Source: Frateuria sp. Soil773 (GTDB lineage Bacteria > Pseudomonadota > Gammaproteobacteria > Xanthomonadales > Rhodanobacteraceae). From it: a stretch of DNA of 64,000 nucleotides. The DNA lies in assembly GCF_001428405.1 (NCBI RefSeq), contig NZ_LMSL01000039.1:199152-263151 (forward strand). Reading direction: 5' to 3'. The notes under the pieces were generated by a model. It did no database searches and was not told where the DNA came from. It worked only from the letters and a program-made list of their open reading frames with translations. Position numbers and translations under genes: made by a program. Below, piece after piece: positions 53,622 to 61,672 of this stretch; positions within the stretch are counted from its first letter, which is position 1; each line of letters starts with the position of its first letter.

Positions 53622-53653
53622 CTTGACCCTATAGTGACTACAGGCTTTATACA
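53622..53653 (+). promoter_or_regulatory. MerR-type promoter/operator for the CDF operon
   Basis: TTGACC (-35, 53623-53628) and TATACA (-10, 53648-53653) are separated by 19 bases, an overlong spacer filled by the dyad CCTATAGT-GA-CTACAGG. This matches cadmium/lead/zinc MerR-family operators, where the regulator twists DNA to realign the two elements on metal binding. Confidence 0.85.
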
Positions 53654-53676
53654 TCCATCCTCGCACTGAATCGAGG

Positions 53677-54321
53677 ATGCGAATGGACGGCTGCTGCTCC
53701 GGCAAGGCCGAAACCCTGAATGCCCTGGCACGACGAAGCCAGCGGCGGGTTCTGGTGATCGTCATGGTCATCAACGCGGTGCTGTTCGCCGCGGAACTGG
53801 CGCTCGGTCTCGTCGCGCGATCGAGCGCGATGGTGGCGGACTCCGTGGACATGCTCGGCGACGCCCTCGTCTACGCACTCAGTCTGTACGCACTCACGCG
53901 AGGAGAGCGCTGGCAAGCAGGCGCGGCGCTCGCGAAAGCCGGGCTGATTCTCGCCTTCGGTGTTGCAATCGTCATCGACACGACGTTCAAGATCGTCGAA
54001 GGGAGCGTGCCGTCGAGCACCGTCATGGTGACGATGACGGCGATCGCACTGGCCGGAAATCTGGCGTGTCTGATTCTTTTCGCTCGTTTCTGCGCTCTAA
54101 ACGTGAATATGGCCAGTACTTTCGAGTGCTCCCGCAATGACATGATCGCAAATGCTGGCGTACTGATAGCGGGTGGTCTGGTGGCATGGCTGCACAGCGG
54201 CTGGCCGGATATCGTGGCTGGCCTCATCATCGCCGCCCTGTTCGTGCGCTCCGCTGCGCGCGTATTCCGTGTGGCCTGGCCTCTCTGGCACAGACGGCCT
54301 GACATGAAGTGGGCATCATGA
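53677..54321 (+). CDS. Cation diffusion facilitator-like metal transporter
   Basis: The 214-residue protein starts MRMDGCCSGKAETLNALARR and has five to six hydrophobic segments. The CDF signature appears as VADSVDMLGDALVYALSLYA, with Asp pairs at the usual metal site, and a second half NDMIANAGVLIAGGLVAWLH. It lacks the long C-terminal cytoplasmic domain of full CDF exporters. The Cys pair at the N terminus may collect metal. Divergent from the MerR gene and translationally coupled to the next gene. Confidence 0.85.
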   Translation: MRMDGCCSGKAETLNALARRSQRRVLVIVMVINAVLFAAELALGLVARSSAMVADSVDMLGDALVYALSLYALTRGERWQAGAALAKAGLILAFGVAIVIDTTFKIVEGSVPSSTVMVTMTAIALAGNLACLILFARFCALNVNMASTFECSRNDMIANAGVLIAGGLVAWLHSGWPDIVAGLIIAALFVRSAARVFRVAWPLWHRRPDMKWAS

Positions 54322-54827
54322 GAATCCTCGCTGCGATGTGCGCCGCGATCATGACGATCTCTACCGTCAGCGCCGACGCTCAGGAGGCAGAGAAGGAGCC
54401 GGCAGCCATCGTGGAGATCGGCTCGGCCGGCGAATGGACGATCAATGGCAACGGCGCCGGCCATGGACCTTCATTCGCCGTGGAAACCACACCGATCGAG
54501 CATTGGCTGGAGATTGAAGGCGGTGTGACGCCCCTGTTCAGCCGAGGCCGGATCGAGTGGGATATGGATTTGCTCTTTAAGAAGCCATTCACGCTGTCTC
54601 CAACGGTCGAATTCATGATCGGCGCGGGCCCAAGCTGGAGCCACACGGTTGCACACGGGCGGAGCTACAACACGCTGGGCGCCGAGGTTGCTCTAGATTT
54701 CATGTTCTGGCCGTGGCAAGGACGCAAGATCGGCTGGTATCTCGAACCGAGCTACGGATACAGCTTCAGCGCCAGCCACGAACGAACGCTGGGTGCCAGT
54801 GCCGGGATTTTGATCCCTATCCACTGA
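54318..54827 (+). CDS. Putative outer-membrane beta-barrel protein of the metal operon
   Basis: The 169-residue protein has a signal peptide (MRILAAMCAAIMTISTVSADA) and alternating short strands typical of a small barrel (IEHWLEIEGGVTPLFSRGR, VEFMIGAGPSWSHTVAHG, LEPSYGYSFSASHERTLG), ending AGILIPIH. The ATG overlaps the CDF stop as ATGA. It probably lets metal or a metal complex pass the outer membrane, but this is inferred from neighbours. Confidence 0.72.
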   Translation: MRILAAMCAAIMTISTVSADAQEAEKEPAAIVEIGSAGEWTINGNGAGHGPSFAVETTPIEHWLEIEGGVTPLFSRGRIEWDMDLLFKKPFTLSPTVEFMIGAGPSWSHTVAHGRSYNTLGAEVALDFMFWPWQGRKIGWYLEPSYGYSFSASHERTLGASAGILIPIH

Positions 54828-54966
54828 CAGGTGCCGATGAACGTCGGTGCAGGGTCGAAGAAGGTGTCGAGACAATTTTTTGGTAGACGTTGAAACCGGC
54901 CAGCAAACTTGCCGCGCCCGGTTCGGGAGAAGCCCCGGCGCAGCGCGCCGGGGCCATGCTGCGGCA

Positions 54967-55512
54967 TCACGCGGCCAGTGCGTGGGCTTCCACCTCGTCG
55001 GCGGCATCTTCCGCCGCGTCGCCTTCGCTCGTCAGCTCCGGGTCGCCTTCCGGCTCCGTGTGGTGCTCGGTCTGGAACACGGCAGGCATCCAGCCCGTGC
55101 CTTCAGCCAGCCGTTCGGCTTCGCTGGCAATGTCGCCCTTCTTGAGCTTCGACAGGCGGGTGACGTGCTCCGGGGCGTACTCCCCGACGGCTTCCAGAAT
55201 CGCGGCCTTCGGTACGTGCTGGAAATAGCCCTCTGCGGTCGGCTTCCACCATGCGGCCATGTCGAGGCTCACGGCCCATGCCAGTTCCTCGCCGGGTTGG
55301 TGCGGTGTGGCGCGCGGCGTCACCACGTCAACCGTGGCCGCGACGCACACGGCCAGCAGCCGCACCAGCTCGTCTTGCGGCTTCGCCAGCAGCACCGCGA
55401 ACAGCTCAGCGCTGTCCTGCGGCAACGCTTCCCCGGCGACCTGTTGCAGTTCGCGCAGCGCCACGGCAGCGGGCGATTCCGGCCAGTCCGGGGCCATGCC
55501 TTCCAGCCGTTC
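54967..55512 (-). pseudogene. C-terminal part of ParB, cut off by an in-frame stop
   Basis: After the TAA at 55513-55515 the same reading frame continues with ERLEGMAPDWPESPAAVALR and runs 181 codons to 54967, ending DEVEAHALAA. It has no ribosome binding site of its own at the first ATG (55497). This is the remaining C-terminal domain of the ParB protein, now separated by a nonsense codon. Read-through would give a 681-residue protein, the usual length for these ICE ParBs. Confidence 0.8.
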
Positions 55513-57012
55513 TTACACCGTGAGGCGCACGCCGAGCGGCAGGCCATCGTCGTAGGCGTCGGGCTGCAAGACGGTCTGCACCATGCCATGCACCAGCGCG
55601 GCCAGCGCGACGTGCGGATGCCGGGCGACTTCGATTTGCAGCGCGGCGGTGCGATGCGCACTCAACCTCTGCGCCAGCCGGTCGGACAGGCTCGTGGCCT
55701 TCGCCGACTCCGTGCCTTCGCCGTCACCATCGTTCGCGGCTTCGCCGCCCGTGAAGCCCTGCCGCAGCCGTTCCAGCGTGCGCAGCGCCTTGGCCTCGGC
55801 CTCGCGCAGCAGGCTGCGATGGATGACGGCGTCACCCTCACGGCCGATGGTGACGACGGCACCGGCCACGGCGCGCACGTCCGGCGCGTAGTCCTGCAAG
55901 GCGTCCTCGATGGCTTGCAGTTCACCAGCCACCTGCTCGCGCCGTTCTTCCAGCGTCCCCACCTTGTCCTCGTCCTCGGCTTCGTAGGCTTCTTCCAGCG
56001 TCGTGTCGATCTTGTCGAGACGGCCTTGCAGCGAAGCGATGCGACGGGCTTCGCGTGCGCTCGGCTCGCGGCGCTGGCGCGGCGCGTTCTGGAACGTCTG
56101 CCGTTCCGCGTGGCTGATGTGCGGCACGGCCTCCACCCATGCCCAACCCTCGGCGCGCACGTCCTCGGCCTGCGCGTCGAGCTTGCCGCGCACCAGCGTT
56201 TCCAGCAGTGCGGCGTCGGTCAGATAGGTTCCGGCATCACCTTCCGCGAACAGGTCGCGGCGGATGCCGCCGCCTGCTGCCGTGTAGGCGTCCAGCCCGA
56301 CGAAACGCACCAGCGAATCACTGGCGCTGATTTCGCGCTCGGTCAGGCGCTCGCGTAGCGCGGACGCGCTGCGCTGCCATTCCGGTGCGCCGTAGAACGC
56401 GGCTTCCTGCGCGGCGTGGTCGTCGGTGATGGTCAAGGCCATCAACTGTTCCAGCGTGACGCCACCGGCGCGGTAGTCGGTCAGCAGGCGCGGCGAGACG
56501 TTGGCGAGCTTCAAGCGGCGCTGCACCACCAGCGGGGAAACGCCGAAGTCGGCGGCAATGTCCTCGATGGGGCGGCCTTCCTTGACCAGCGCGGCGAACG
56601 CCTCGAACTGGTCGGCGGGGTGCATCTGCTCGCGCAACAGGTTCTCGGCGAGGCTGACGGTACGCGCCGAAGCGTCGGGCACCAGCAGGCACGGCACTTC
56701 GTAGTCGGCGGGGATGCGCTTCTTCTTCGCCAACAGCTTCAACGCGGTCAGGCGGCGGTCGCCGGCAACGACTTCGTACTGCTCGCCGTCGGCGGCGAGG
56801 ATGACAACGAGGTTTTGCAGCAGGCCGACGCGGAAAATGCTCGCGGCCAGCTCGGGGATGGACAGGCGCGGCGTCGTGCGTGCGTTGCGCTTGGAGCGGC
56901 GTGGCAGCAACTGCGAGAGCGGAACCAAGATCAGGTTCTTGGTCGGGTCGGCCGCTTCCAGCGGCGCGGCGGTTTCGATGACGATGGCTTCGTTTTTGAG
57001 TACGGCGTTCAT
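55513..57012 (-). CDS. parB: ParB/RepB-family partition protein, prematurely terminated
   Basis: The 499-residue product has the ParB N-terminal domain (LILVPLSQLLPRR, IPELAASIFRVGLLQNLVV, VVAGDRRLTALKLL), the second box AENLLREQMHPADQFEAF and the DNA-binding HTH IEDIAADFGVSPLVVQRRLK, followed by a long charged region. It lacks the C-terminal 180 residues because of a TAA. Since CTPase and HTH regions are intact it may still bind DNA, but dimerisation may be lost. Confidence 0.88.
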   Translation of the reverse strand: MNAVLKNEAIVIETAAPLEAADPTKNLILVPLSQLLPRRSKRNARTTPRLSIPELAASIFRVGLLQNLVVILAADGEQYEVVAGDRRLTALKLLAKKKRIPADYEVPCLLVPDASARTVSLAENLLREQMHPADQFEAFAALVKEGRPIEDIAADFGVSPLVVQRRLKLANVSPRLLTDYRAGGVTLEQLMALTITDDHAAQEAAFYGAPEWQRSASALRERLTEREISASDSLVRFVGLDAYTAAGGGIRRDLFAEGDAGTYLTDAALLETLVRGKLDAQAEDVRAEGWAWVEAVPHISHAERQTFQNAPRQRREPSAREARRIASLQGRLDKIDTTLEEAYEAEDEDKVGTLEERREQVAGELQAIEDALQDYAPDVRAVAGAVVTIGREGDAVIHRSLLREAEAKALRTLERLRQGFTGGEAANDGDGEGTESAKATSLSDRLAQRLSAHRTAALQIEVARHPHVALAALVHGMVQTVLQPDAYDDGLPLGVRLTV

Positions 57013-57090
57013 GGTGATAACTCCTAGCGGTTGGGATGCAGCAGCGAGAGAAGCGGCAAGGGCTGCTGCCCGCCCCTGCCGCTGTGGGGT

Positions 57091-57918
57091 TCAGGCTTTC
57101 AACTGGCGCAGGCCATCGGCCAGCAGCCACAGCGCACGGTTCAGGCGCAGGTCTTGGTCGATGCCCTGCACGGGGCGGGTGGTCTGGCGGCGACCATTGG
57201 CGCTGCGACTGTGCAAGCCGCCGCGCAAGAGGTTTTCCTGCGTGCGGTTGAACACGCTCCACAGGTCGCGGCGGTCGTCGTCGAGACGGCGTGGCGCGAG
57301 CACCTGCATTTCGGTGATGGGCGCGGGCTTGTCGGGGGCGTCGTACTTCAACGCCAGCGCGGCACGCGCGAACACTTCGGCCTCGCCGCTGTCCAGCGTG
57401 ATGGCCTGCATGGCATCGCGGGATGCCTGCGCGCGGTCGAAGCCGTGCAGGACTTCGTAAGCGCCTTCGATGACGTGCCCGGCCACATTGCCCTTGTGCG
57501 GCACGCGCACGTCGGCGACGGTGTCGCCGCACACCAATCCGTTCTGGCACACGAACCGGAACATGCCGGCGAGCATCTGATAGCTGCTCGTCCCGTCATG
57601 GGAGTTCAGCAGGATGATTTCGTTGGCCTCGCGGCCGTTGATCTGGCTGGCGTGGCGTAGCCGGATCATATGCTTGGTATGGTCGCGGCGGTCGTCGGCG
57701 CGCACGCGGGTCTGGCACACCATGAACGGCTCGAAGCCTTCCCCGCGCAGTTCGCGCAGCACGGTGGCGGTGGGGATGTAGCTGTACCGCTGCGAGCGGC
57801 TTTCGTGGGGGGCGTCCGCGAAGATGGAAGGGGCTACCGCGCGGATTTGGTCATCCGACAAGGGATGTTCCGAGCGCAGCACCGGGGAGCGGGACGCGAA
57901 GCGGGAAGCAAGTTGCAT
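57091..57918 (-). CDS. DUF932 domain-containing protein
   Basis: A 275-residue DUF932 protein: MQLASRFASRSPVLRSEHPL, SQRYSYIPTATVLRELRGEG, HMIRLRHASQINGREANEI, QNGLVCGDTVADVRVPHKG. DUF932 proteins are common beside parB on ICEs and phage-plasmids; no activity is established. The gene is 78 bases upstream of parB on the same strand. Confidence 0.9.
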   Translation of the reverse strand: MQLASRFASRSPVLRSEHPLSDDQIRAVAPSIFADAPHESRSQRYSYIPTATVLRELRGEGFEPFMVCQTRVRADDRRDHTKHMIRLRHASQINGREANEIILLNSHDGTSSYQMLAGMFRFVCQNGLVCGDTVADVRVPHKGNVAGHVIEGAYEVLHGFDRAQASRDAMQAITLDSGEAEVFARAALALKYDAPDKPAPITEMQVLAPRRLDDDRRDLWSVFNRTQENLLRGGLHSRSANGRRQTTRPVQGIDQDLRLNRALWLLADGLRQLKA

Positions 57919-58297
57919 GGTCGTTCTCCTGACAAGGGTTGCTGTCGAAAAACCACCACCGGATTCCTAGATTCGGAGCCCGCCTTTCGGCTTCTCCGGT
58001 GGGGTCGGCGCGGAGACCTGGGCCGGCCTCGTTGCCACCGTCTTTCCTGAGTTCATCGCCCGCGACGGTCAGGAGCGCGCGGACGGGGGCCGTCAAGGAG
58101 GCAAGCGCAGGGTTGGTGCGGCCCGCAGGCGCAGCCGAGGACACGGCCCTGCGCGCCTTGACGGCACACGGCCGCGGGCTACAGTCGCGGACAAGGTGAT
58201 GAAGTCAGGAAAGGCGGATCGACAGGCAACGGCCGGCGTCGACGCCGGCCCCACGCAAGCGAAGCGCGCAGGCCCGGATCGGCAAGCCGGGCCGTAG
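57919..58297. other. Intergenic region upstream of DUF932
   Basis: This 379-base GC-rich region holds no convincing gene. Short inverted repeats occur, for example GGCCGGCGTCGACGCCGGCC at 58230-58249, a perfect 20-base palindrome. It should contain the DUF932-parB promoter and the start of transcription for the leader element at 58298. Confidence 0.5.
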
Positions 58298-58416
58298 GCG
58301 TCAGCCGAGCGAAGCGAGGGAACGATGGGAGCCCGTCAGGGGCGAGACTCGCACCGCGAGGCTCGATGCGCAGCACGACAGCGCGACCGGCCGTGTTTCA
58401 TGGCCGGGGACGCACG
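58298..58416 (+). ncRNA. Structured leader RNA candidate, copy 2
   Basis: Same architecture as the element at 49218. Hairpin 1 is CGAG-a-CTCGC-acc-GCGAG-g-CTCG (58343-58365) and hairpin 2 is CCGGCC-gtgtttcat-GGCCGG (58387-58407), with the linker GATGCGCAGCACGACAGCGCG and the end GACGCACG. Stem bases differ from copy 1 yet remain paired, while linker and flanks are conserved. It ends 19 bases before the start of the paralogous gene. Confidence 0.7.
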
Positions 58417-58435
58417 ACTGCCCTATCGTCTCTCC

Positions 58436-59104
58436 ATGGAGGAAACCATCATCAACAACGACGACCCTTTGCAGCACATGCTCCATCGCTCCGATGCCCT
58501 GCACGAACGGCTGGATGAACTTCTGGGCGATGCCGAGTTCGATGGATCACCCCGCGGCGAGTCAGCTCTCGGCATGTGCTTGGTCGCCGTAGAACATGCA
58601 ACGGCAATTCGAGCCTTAATGGCGCTGCGACTGCCCACGTCCGCCGTCGGCCTCATGCGCTTGCAATTCGAGGCCCTGACGCGGGCGATGTGGCTACTCT
58701 ACGCAGCCAGCGATACGGCAATCGACAAACTGCTGGCGCCGTTGACGCTGCAGAGCGAGCAGGCGGCTAGGAGTTTGCCCGGCGCCACCGAAATGATTGA
58801 GCAGATCGGCAAGCGAGTCGGACAAGGTGCGCCGGTAGCCGCGCACCAGATGCTGTCGCACTTCAAGGAAGTGACTTGGCACGCCATGAACTCGTTCGTG
58901 CATGGCGGCATCCATCCGCTGAGGCGTAGTGCCGAGGGTTTTCCGGTTGATCTTGCTTTACAGGTACTGCGCAGTTCGAACGGTCTGACGACCATGACCG
59001 GCATGACGATGGCGGTCCTCACCGGCGACGAGGCCGTGGCGAAGCGGGTAAGCAAGATCCAGCCGGTATTCGCCGACTGCCTGCCGGATTTGCTCAGACC
59101 ATGA
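58436..59104 (+). CDS. Conserved helical protein of unknown function (paralogue 2)
   Basis: A 222-residue paralogue of the 49339 gene, collinear over the whole length: DPLQHMLHRSDALHERLDEL, LMRLQFEALTRAMWLLYAAS, WHAMNSFVHGGIHPLRR, FADCLPDLLRP. No catalytic motif is evident. It begins 19 bases after the RNA-like element and lacks a Shine-Dalgarno sequence. Duplication together with its leader suggests a functional gene-leader unit. Confidence 0.75.
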   Translation: MEETIINNDDPLQHMLHRSDALHERLDELLGDAEFDGSPRGESALGMCLVAVEHATAIRALMALRLPTSAVGLMRLQFEALTRAMWLLYAASDTAIDKLLAPLTLQSEQAARSLPGATEMIEQIGKRVGQGAPVAAHQMLSHFKEVTWHAMNSFVHGGIHPLRRSAEGFPVDLALQVLRSSNGLTTMTGMTMAVLTGDEAVAKRVSKIQPVFADCLPDLLRP

Positions 59105-59153
59105 AGGGAGTGTCTTGCGATACCCCATGCCGCGTCCCTTGCGGGCGCGAAGG

Positions 59154-59516
59154 CTAGGGCTTGTTCAGTGCGGCGACCAGGAAAGGTTCCAGACGCGGCC
59201 ACAGAATGGCAAGGCCAAGCGCCAAGGTCGCGCCCGCCATCCACCAAAGTGTGGCCGGTGCGGTTTTGGCTTTTGATCTGGCAGCCTGGAGTCCAACCCA
59301 AAGCCAGCCCACCGCAACCGCCGCAGCCGCTATCCAGGTCATCCAAGCGTGGATGCTGCCAAACCACGCTATTGCGGCGCCGGCACTGGTCAGAGCGATT
59401 GCAGGTATGGCGAGCGGCAGCACGCAGCACACCCCACAAGCAACCGCAGCAGTAGCGGCTGTTGCGGCAATAGCTCTCACCGTTCTCCCTTCCTTCTTCG
59501 AGGCTGCGGCAACCAT
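59154..59516 (-). CDS. MerT-like metal transport membrane protein
   Basis: The 120-residue protein has three hydrophobic segments and a Cys pair at the first helix (CGVCCVLPLAIPAIALTSAG), the MerT-type arrangement for Hg(II) uptake. It directly abuts the Cys-rich gene upstream and both are divergent from a MerR gene. No merA or merP is present in the window, so the substrate could be another soft metal. Confidence 0.7.
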   Translation of the reverse strand: MVAAASKKEGRTVRAIAATAATAAVACGVCCVLPLAIPAIALTSAGAAIAWFGSIHAWMTWIAAAAVAVGWLWVGLQAARSKAKTAPATLWWMAGATLALGLAILWPRLEPFLVAALNKP

Positions 59517-59882
59517 TTAGCACGCCCCGCAGCAGGAAGATTCAGACTGGGCGGCAGTCCCATCGAATGGTGCCAGGAGTTCGTCCGCACGCTCTGCCTG
59601 GTCAGCAGGGACGGCAATCGTAAGCACTACGCCTGCCGTTCCTTCCTGGGTGCTGAAATCGAGGAAGCCGCAGCAATCTCCCTCTTGGGCTACCAAGTCA
59701 GCGACTTCGGCGGCGTTGCCCGGGGCGTAGGTCAGAACAAGGGTATTGGCGGTGCGCTCCTGCGTCTGCAAGGCGCGGGCGTTGAACTCCGCAATTGCTT
59801 TCACGCGATCCTGGAAGGCACGGACATCCAGGGAGCAAGTCGGGCCTATGGCAGGAGGCAGGTTCACGGGGTTCTCCAACAT
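59517..59882 (-). CDS. Cys-rich protein of the MerR-controlled operon
   Basis: A 121-residue soluble protein with cysteine pairs in EGDCCGFLDFS and at the C terminus (SESSCCGAC), plus a strand-rich middle (TLVLTYAPGNAAEVADLV, VVLTIAVPADQAERADEL). It probably binds or relays thiophilic metal to the MerT-like permease encoded next. I do not know a named family; no MerB active-site pattern is present. Confidence 0.6.
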   Translation of the reverse strand: MLENPVNLPPAIGPTCSLDVRAFQDRVKAIAEFNARALQTQERTANTLVLTYAPGNAAEVADLVAQEGDCCGFLDFSTQEGTAGVVLTIAVPADQAERADELLAPFDGTAAQSESSCCGAC

Positions 59883-59895
59883 TGGGATCAGCGGC

Positions 59896-59930
59896 TATCC
59901 TAAATCCTCAAGTAACTTGAAGTTCAAGGG
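59896..59930 (-). promoter_or_regulatory. MerR-type promoter/operator of the mer-like operon
   Basis: On the minus strand TTGAAC (-35, 59922-59927) and TAGGAT (-10, 59897-59902) are 19 bases apart, with the dyad CTTCAAG-TTA-CTTGAGG (59906-59922) in the spacer. The 19-base spacer is diagnostic of MerR-activated promoters. It drives the Cys-rich and MerT-like genes and overlaps the start region of merR. Confidence 0.8.
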
Positions 59931-59937
59931 GTTTGTA

Positions 59938-60408
59938 ATGCCCATCGGAATGAAGATCGGAACGCTGGCTAAAGTGACCGGAACCAGTGCTCCCACCATC
60001 CGCTATTACGAGGAAATCGGGCTCTTGCCTCGGCCGGCGCGGCAGGCCGGTAGCCAGCGCGTCTACGGAGACGAGGACATCCGCCGATTGATCTTTATCC
60101 GACGCTGCCGGGATTTCGGCTTTGCGATCGAACAGACGCGCATCCTTGTCTCGCTTGTTCAAGATCGGGAGCGTTCTTGCACCGAGGCACGAGACTTGGC
60201 GCAAGCGCACTTGGACGTGGTCCGGGAAAAGCTGGACGAGCTGCGGGCTTTGGAGAAAAGCATCGCGGCCTTCGTTCGTAGCTGCGATGCGTCCTGCGCA
60301 GGCGGGCCAGGCGCAGATTGCGTCATCTTGGAGGAGTTGGCAAACGCTTCCAGAGCCGCCGGAACCATGTGTCCTTCATGCCTACCGGCGACAGGACCCA
60401 GGCAATGA
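59938..60408 (+). CDS. merR: MerR-family regulator (Hg/soft-metal type)
   Basis: The 156-residue protein has the MerR HTH (KIGTLAKVTGTSAPTIRYYE EIGLLPRPARQ) and metal ligands placed as in MerR: Cys in RERSCTEARDL, in VRSCDASCAGG and in GADCVILEEL. It ends with another Cys pair (TMCPSCLP). It is divergent from the MerT-like operon and would activate it on binding a thiophilic metal. Start M5 (59950) is an alternative. Confidence 0.82.
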   Translation: MPIGMKIGTLAKVTGTSAPTIRYYEEIGLLPRPARQAGSQRVYGDEDIRRLIFIRRCRDFGFAIEQTRILVSLVQDRERSCTEARDLAQAHLDVVREKLDELRALEKSIAAFVRSCDASCAGGPGADCVILEELANASRAAGTMCPSCLPATGPRQ

Positions 60409-60428
60409 AAGCGGATTGCGCAGATCCG

Positions 60429-60475
60429 GATCAGCACGACAGCGTGACCGACCACCTCGGGGCCGGGGACGCGCG
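60429..60475 (+). ncRNA. Partial third copy of the leader RNA element
   Basis: GATCAGCACGACAGCGTGAC, a short stem region and GGGGACGCGCG repeat the 3' half of the elements at 49218 and 58298. The first hairpin is missing. The ATG that follows (60477) opens only a few codons before TAG, so this is either a decayed copy or a scar of a lost gene-leader unit. Confidence 0.5.
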
Positions 60476-60643
60476 TATGCGATGCCGTTAGTGCGGCATG
60501 CACCGAATTGGACGAACCGGTTGGCGTGAGCGTTCGCGCCGGCGCATCGTCATCGGGTTCGGCAGGAAAAAACGCAAGATGCCCCGCAGGAAAGCGCACC
60601 GGTTCGTCCAGATACGATCGGCACGTCGGGTAAGTGCATGCAG

Positions 60644-61618
60644 CTACTTTCGCGCCGCAGTCGAACCCAAGCGCGACAACAGCTTCACGTAGACCAGTTC
60701 GCTGACGAGTTCCACCAGCGTCTGTGCGACGATCACCGCCGGTATCAACGGCACGGCGTCGGGAATGGCCAGCCCGAGCGGCAGTACCACCAACGAATTG
60801 CGGGTGGCGCTGCTGAACGCGACGGCCCGACCCTGTTCCGTGGGCAGTCGCCAACCGCGCCCTGCGGCCCAACCCAGCAGCGGGGCGACGATGGCAAAGA
60901 CCACATAGATCGGCACGACGGCCCGCACTGCATCCAAGGCCAATCCAAGCTGTGGCGCCACCGCCGCCACCACGACGAACAGCACCGCCGCCGTCGCCGG
61001 CACGGGCAGCAGGCCCAAGATGCGAACGGCCATCTCGCCGGCAAGCGCGCGTGCCGCCCACGCCTGGCAAACGGCGGCCAGCGCCAGCGGCACCGCGATC
61101 AGCCAGACGAAGGCATGCAGGAACGGTCCCCATTGCACGAGACGGGCAGCGGCATCGCCAAGAAACAGCCCAAGGAAGACCGGCAGGAGCAACATCTGCG
61201 CGACCAGCAGCATCGGCGTGGAAGCAAGCAGCGACCGAGCATCGGCACGCCCGAGGTGCGCGAACGTCACCACGTAGTCGATGCACGGCGATAGCAATAC
61301 CAGCAAGGCGCCGGTGCGCAGCAAGGGCGCGTCCGGCAGCCACGGCAACAGGACGGCCACCAGAATCGGCACCATGACGAAGTTGGCCGTCAGGACTGCA
61401 CCGAGGAAGCGCACGTTCGCCAACGCCTGGCGCAGTTCGATCAAGGGTACCTGCAAGAAGGTCACGAACAGCATGAATCCCAACAACGGGTCGATCGCCG
61501 GCGCCAGCGCCTCCGTGCCCGGCACGCGCCATGCCAGGATCGCGGCCAGCCCGACCACCGAAAAATAAATGGCGACTTGCCGGGATTCGAGAAAATCACG
61601 CAGTCTGGCGACGGACAC
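60644..61618 (-). CDS. ACR3/bile acid:sodium symporter-like permease
   Basis: The 324-residue membrane protein has about ten helices. LLSPCIDYVVTFAHLGRADA carries the membrane cysteine characteristic of ACR3-type arsenite exporters, and FSSATRNSLVVLPLGLAIPD is the second signature region. It lacks neighbouring arsC/arsR genes, so arsenic export is likely but not certain. It follows the third leader copy and converges on the MerR gene. Confidence 0.78.
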   Translation of the reverse strand: MSVARLRDFLESRQVAIYFSVVGLAAILAWRVPGTEALAPAIDPLLGFMLFVTFLQVPLIELRQALANVRFLGAVLTANFVMVPILVAVLLPWLPDAPLLRTGALLVLLSPCIDYVVTFAHLGRADARSLLASTPMLLVAQMLLLPVFLGLFLGDAAARLVQWGPFLHAFVWLIAVPLALAAVCQAWAARALAGEMAVRILGLLPVPATAAVLFVVVAAVAPQLGLALDAVRAVVPIYVVFAIVAPLLGWAAGRGWRLPTEQGRAVAFSSATRNSLVVLPLGLAIPDAVPLIPAVIVAQTLVELVSELVYVKLLSRLGSTAARK

Positions 61619-61672
61619 GGAATGAAAGTTCTTTATGGAGTCGTACTGAGGTTTCGTTTACGGCAGGCAACG

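Noticed and set aside
59154-60408. Complete mercury-resistance operon
   Set aside because: Only MerR, a MerT-like and a Cys-rich protein are present; no merA reductase or merP is in the window, so Hg(II) detoxification cannot be claimed.
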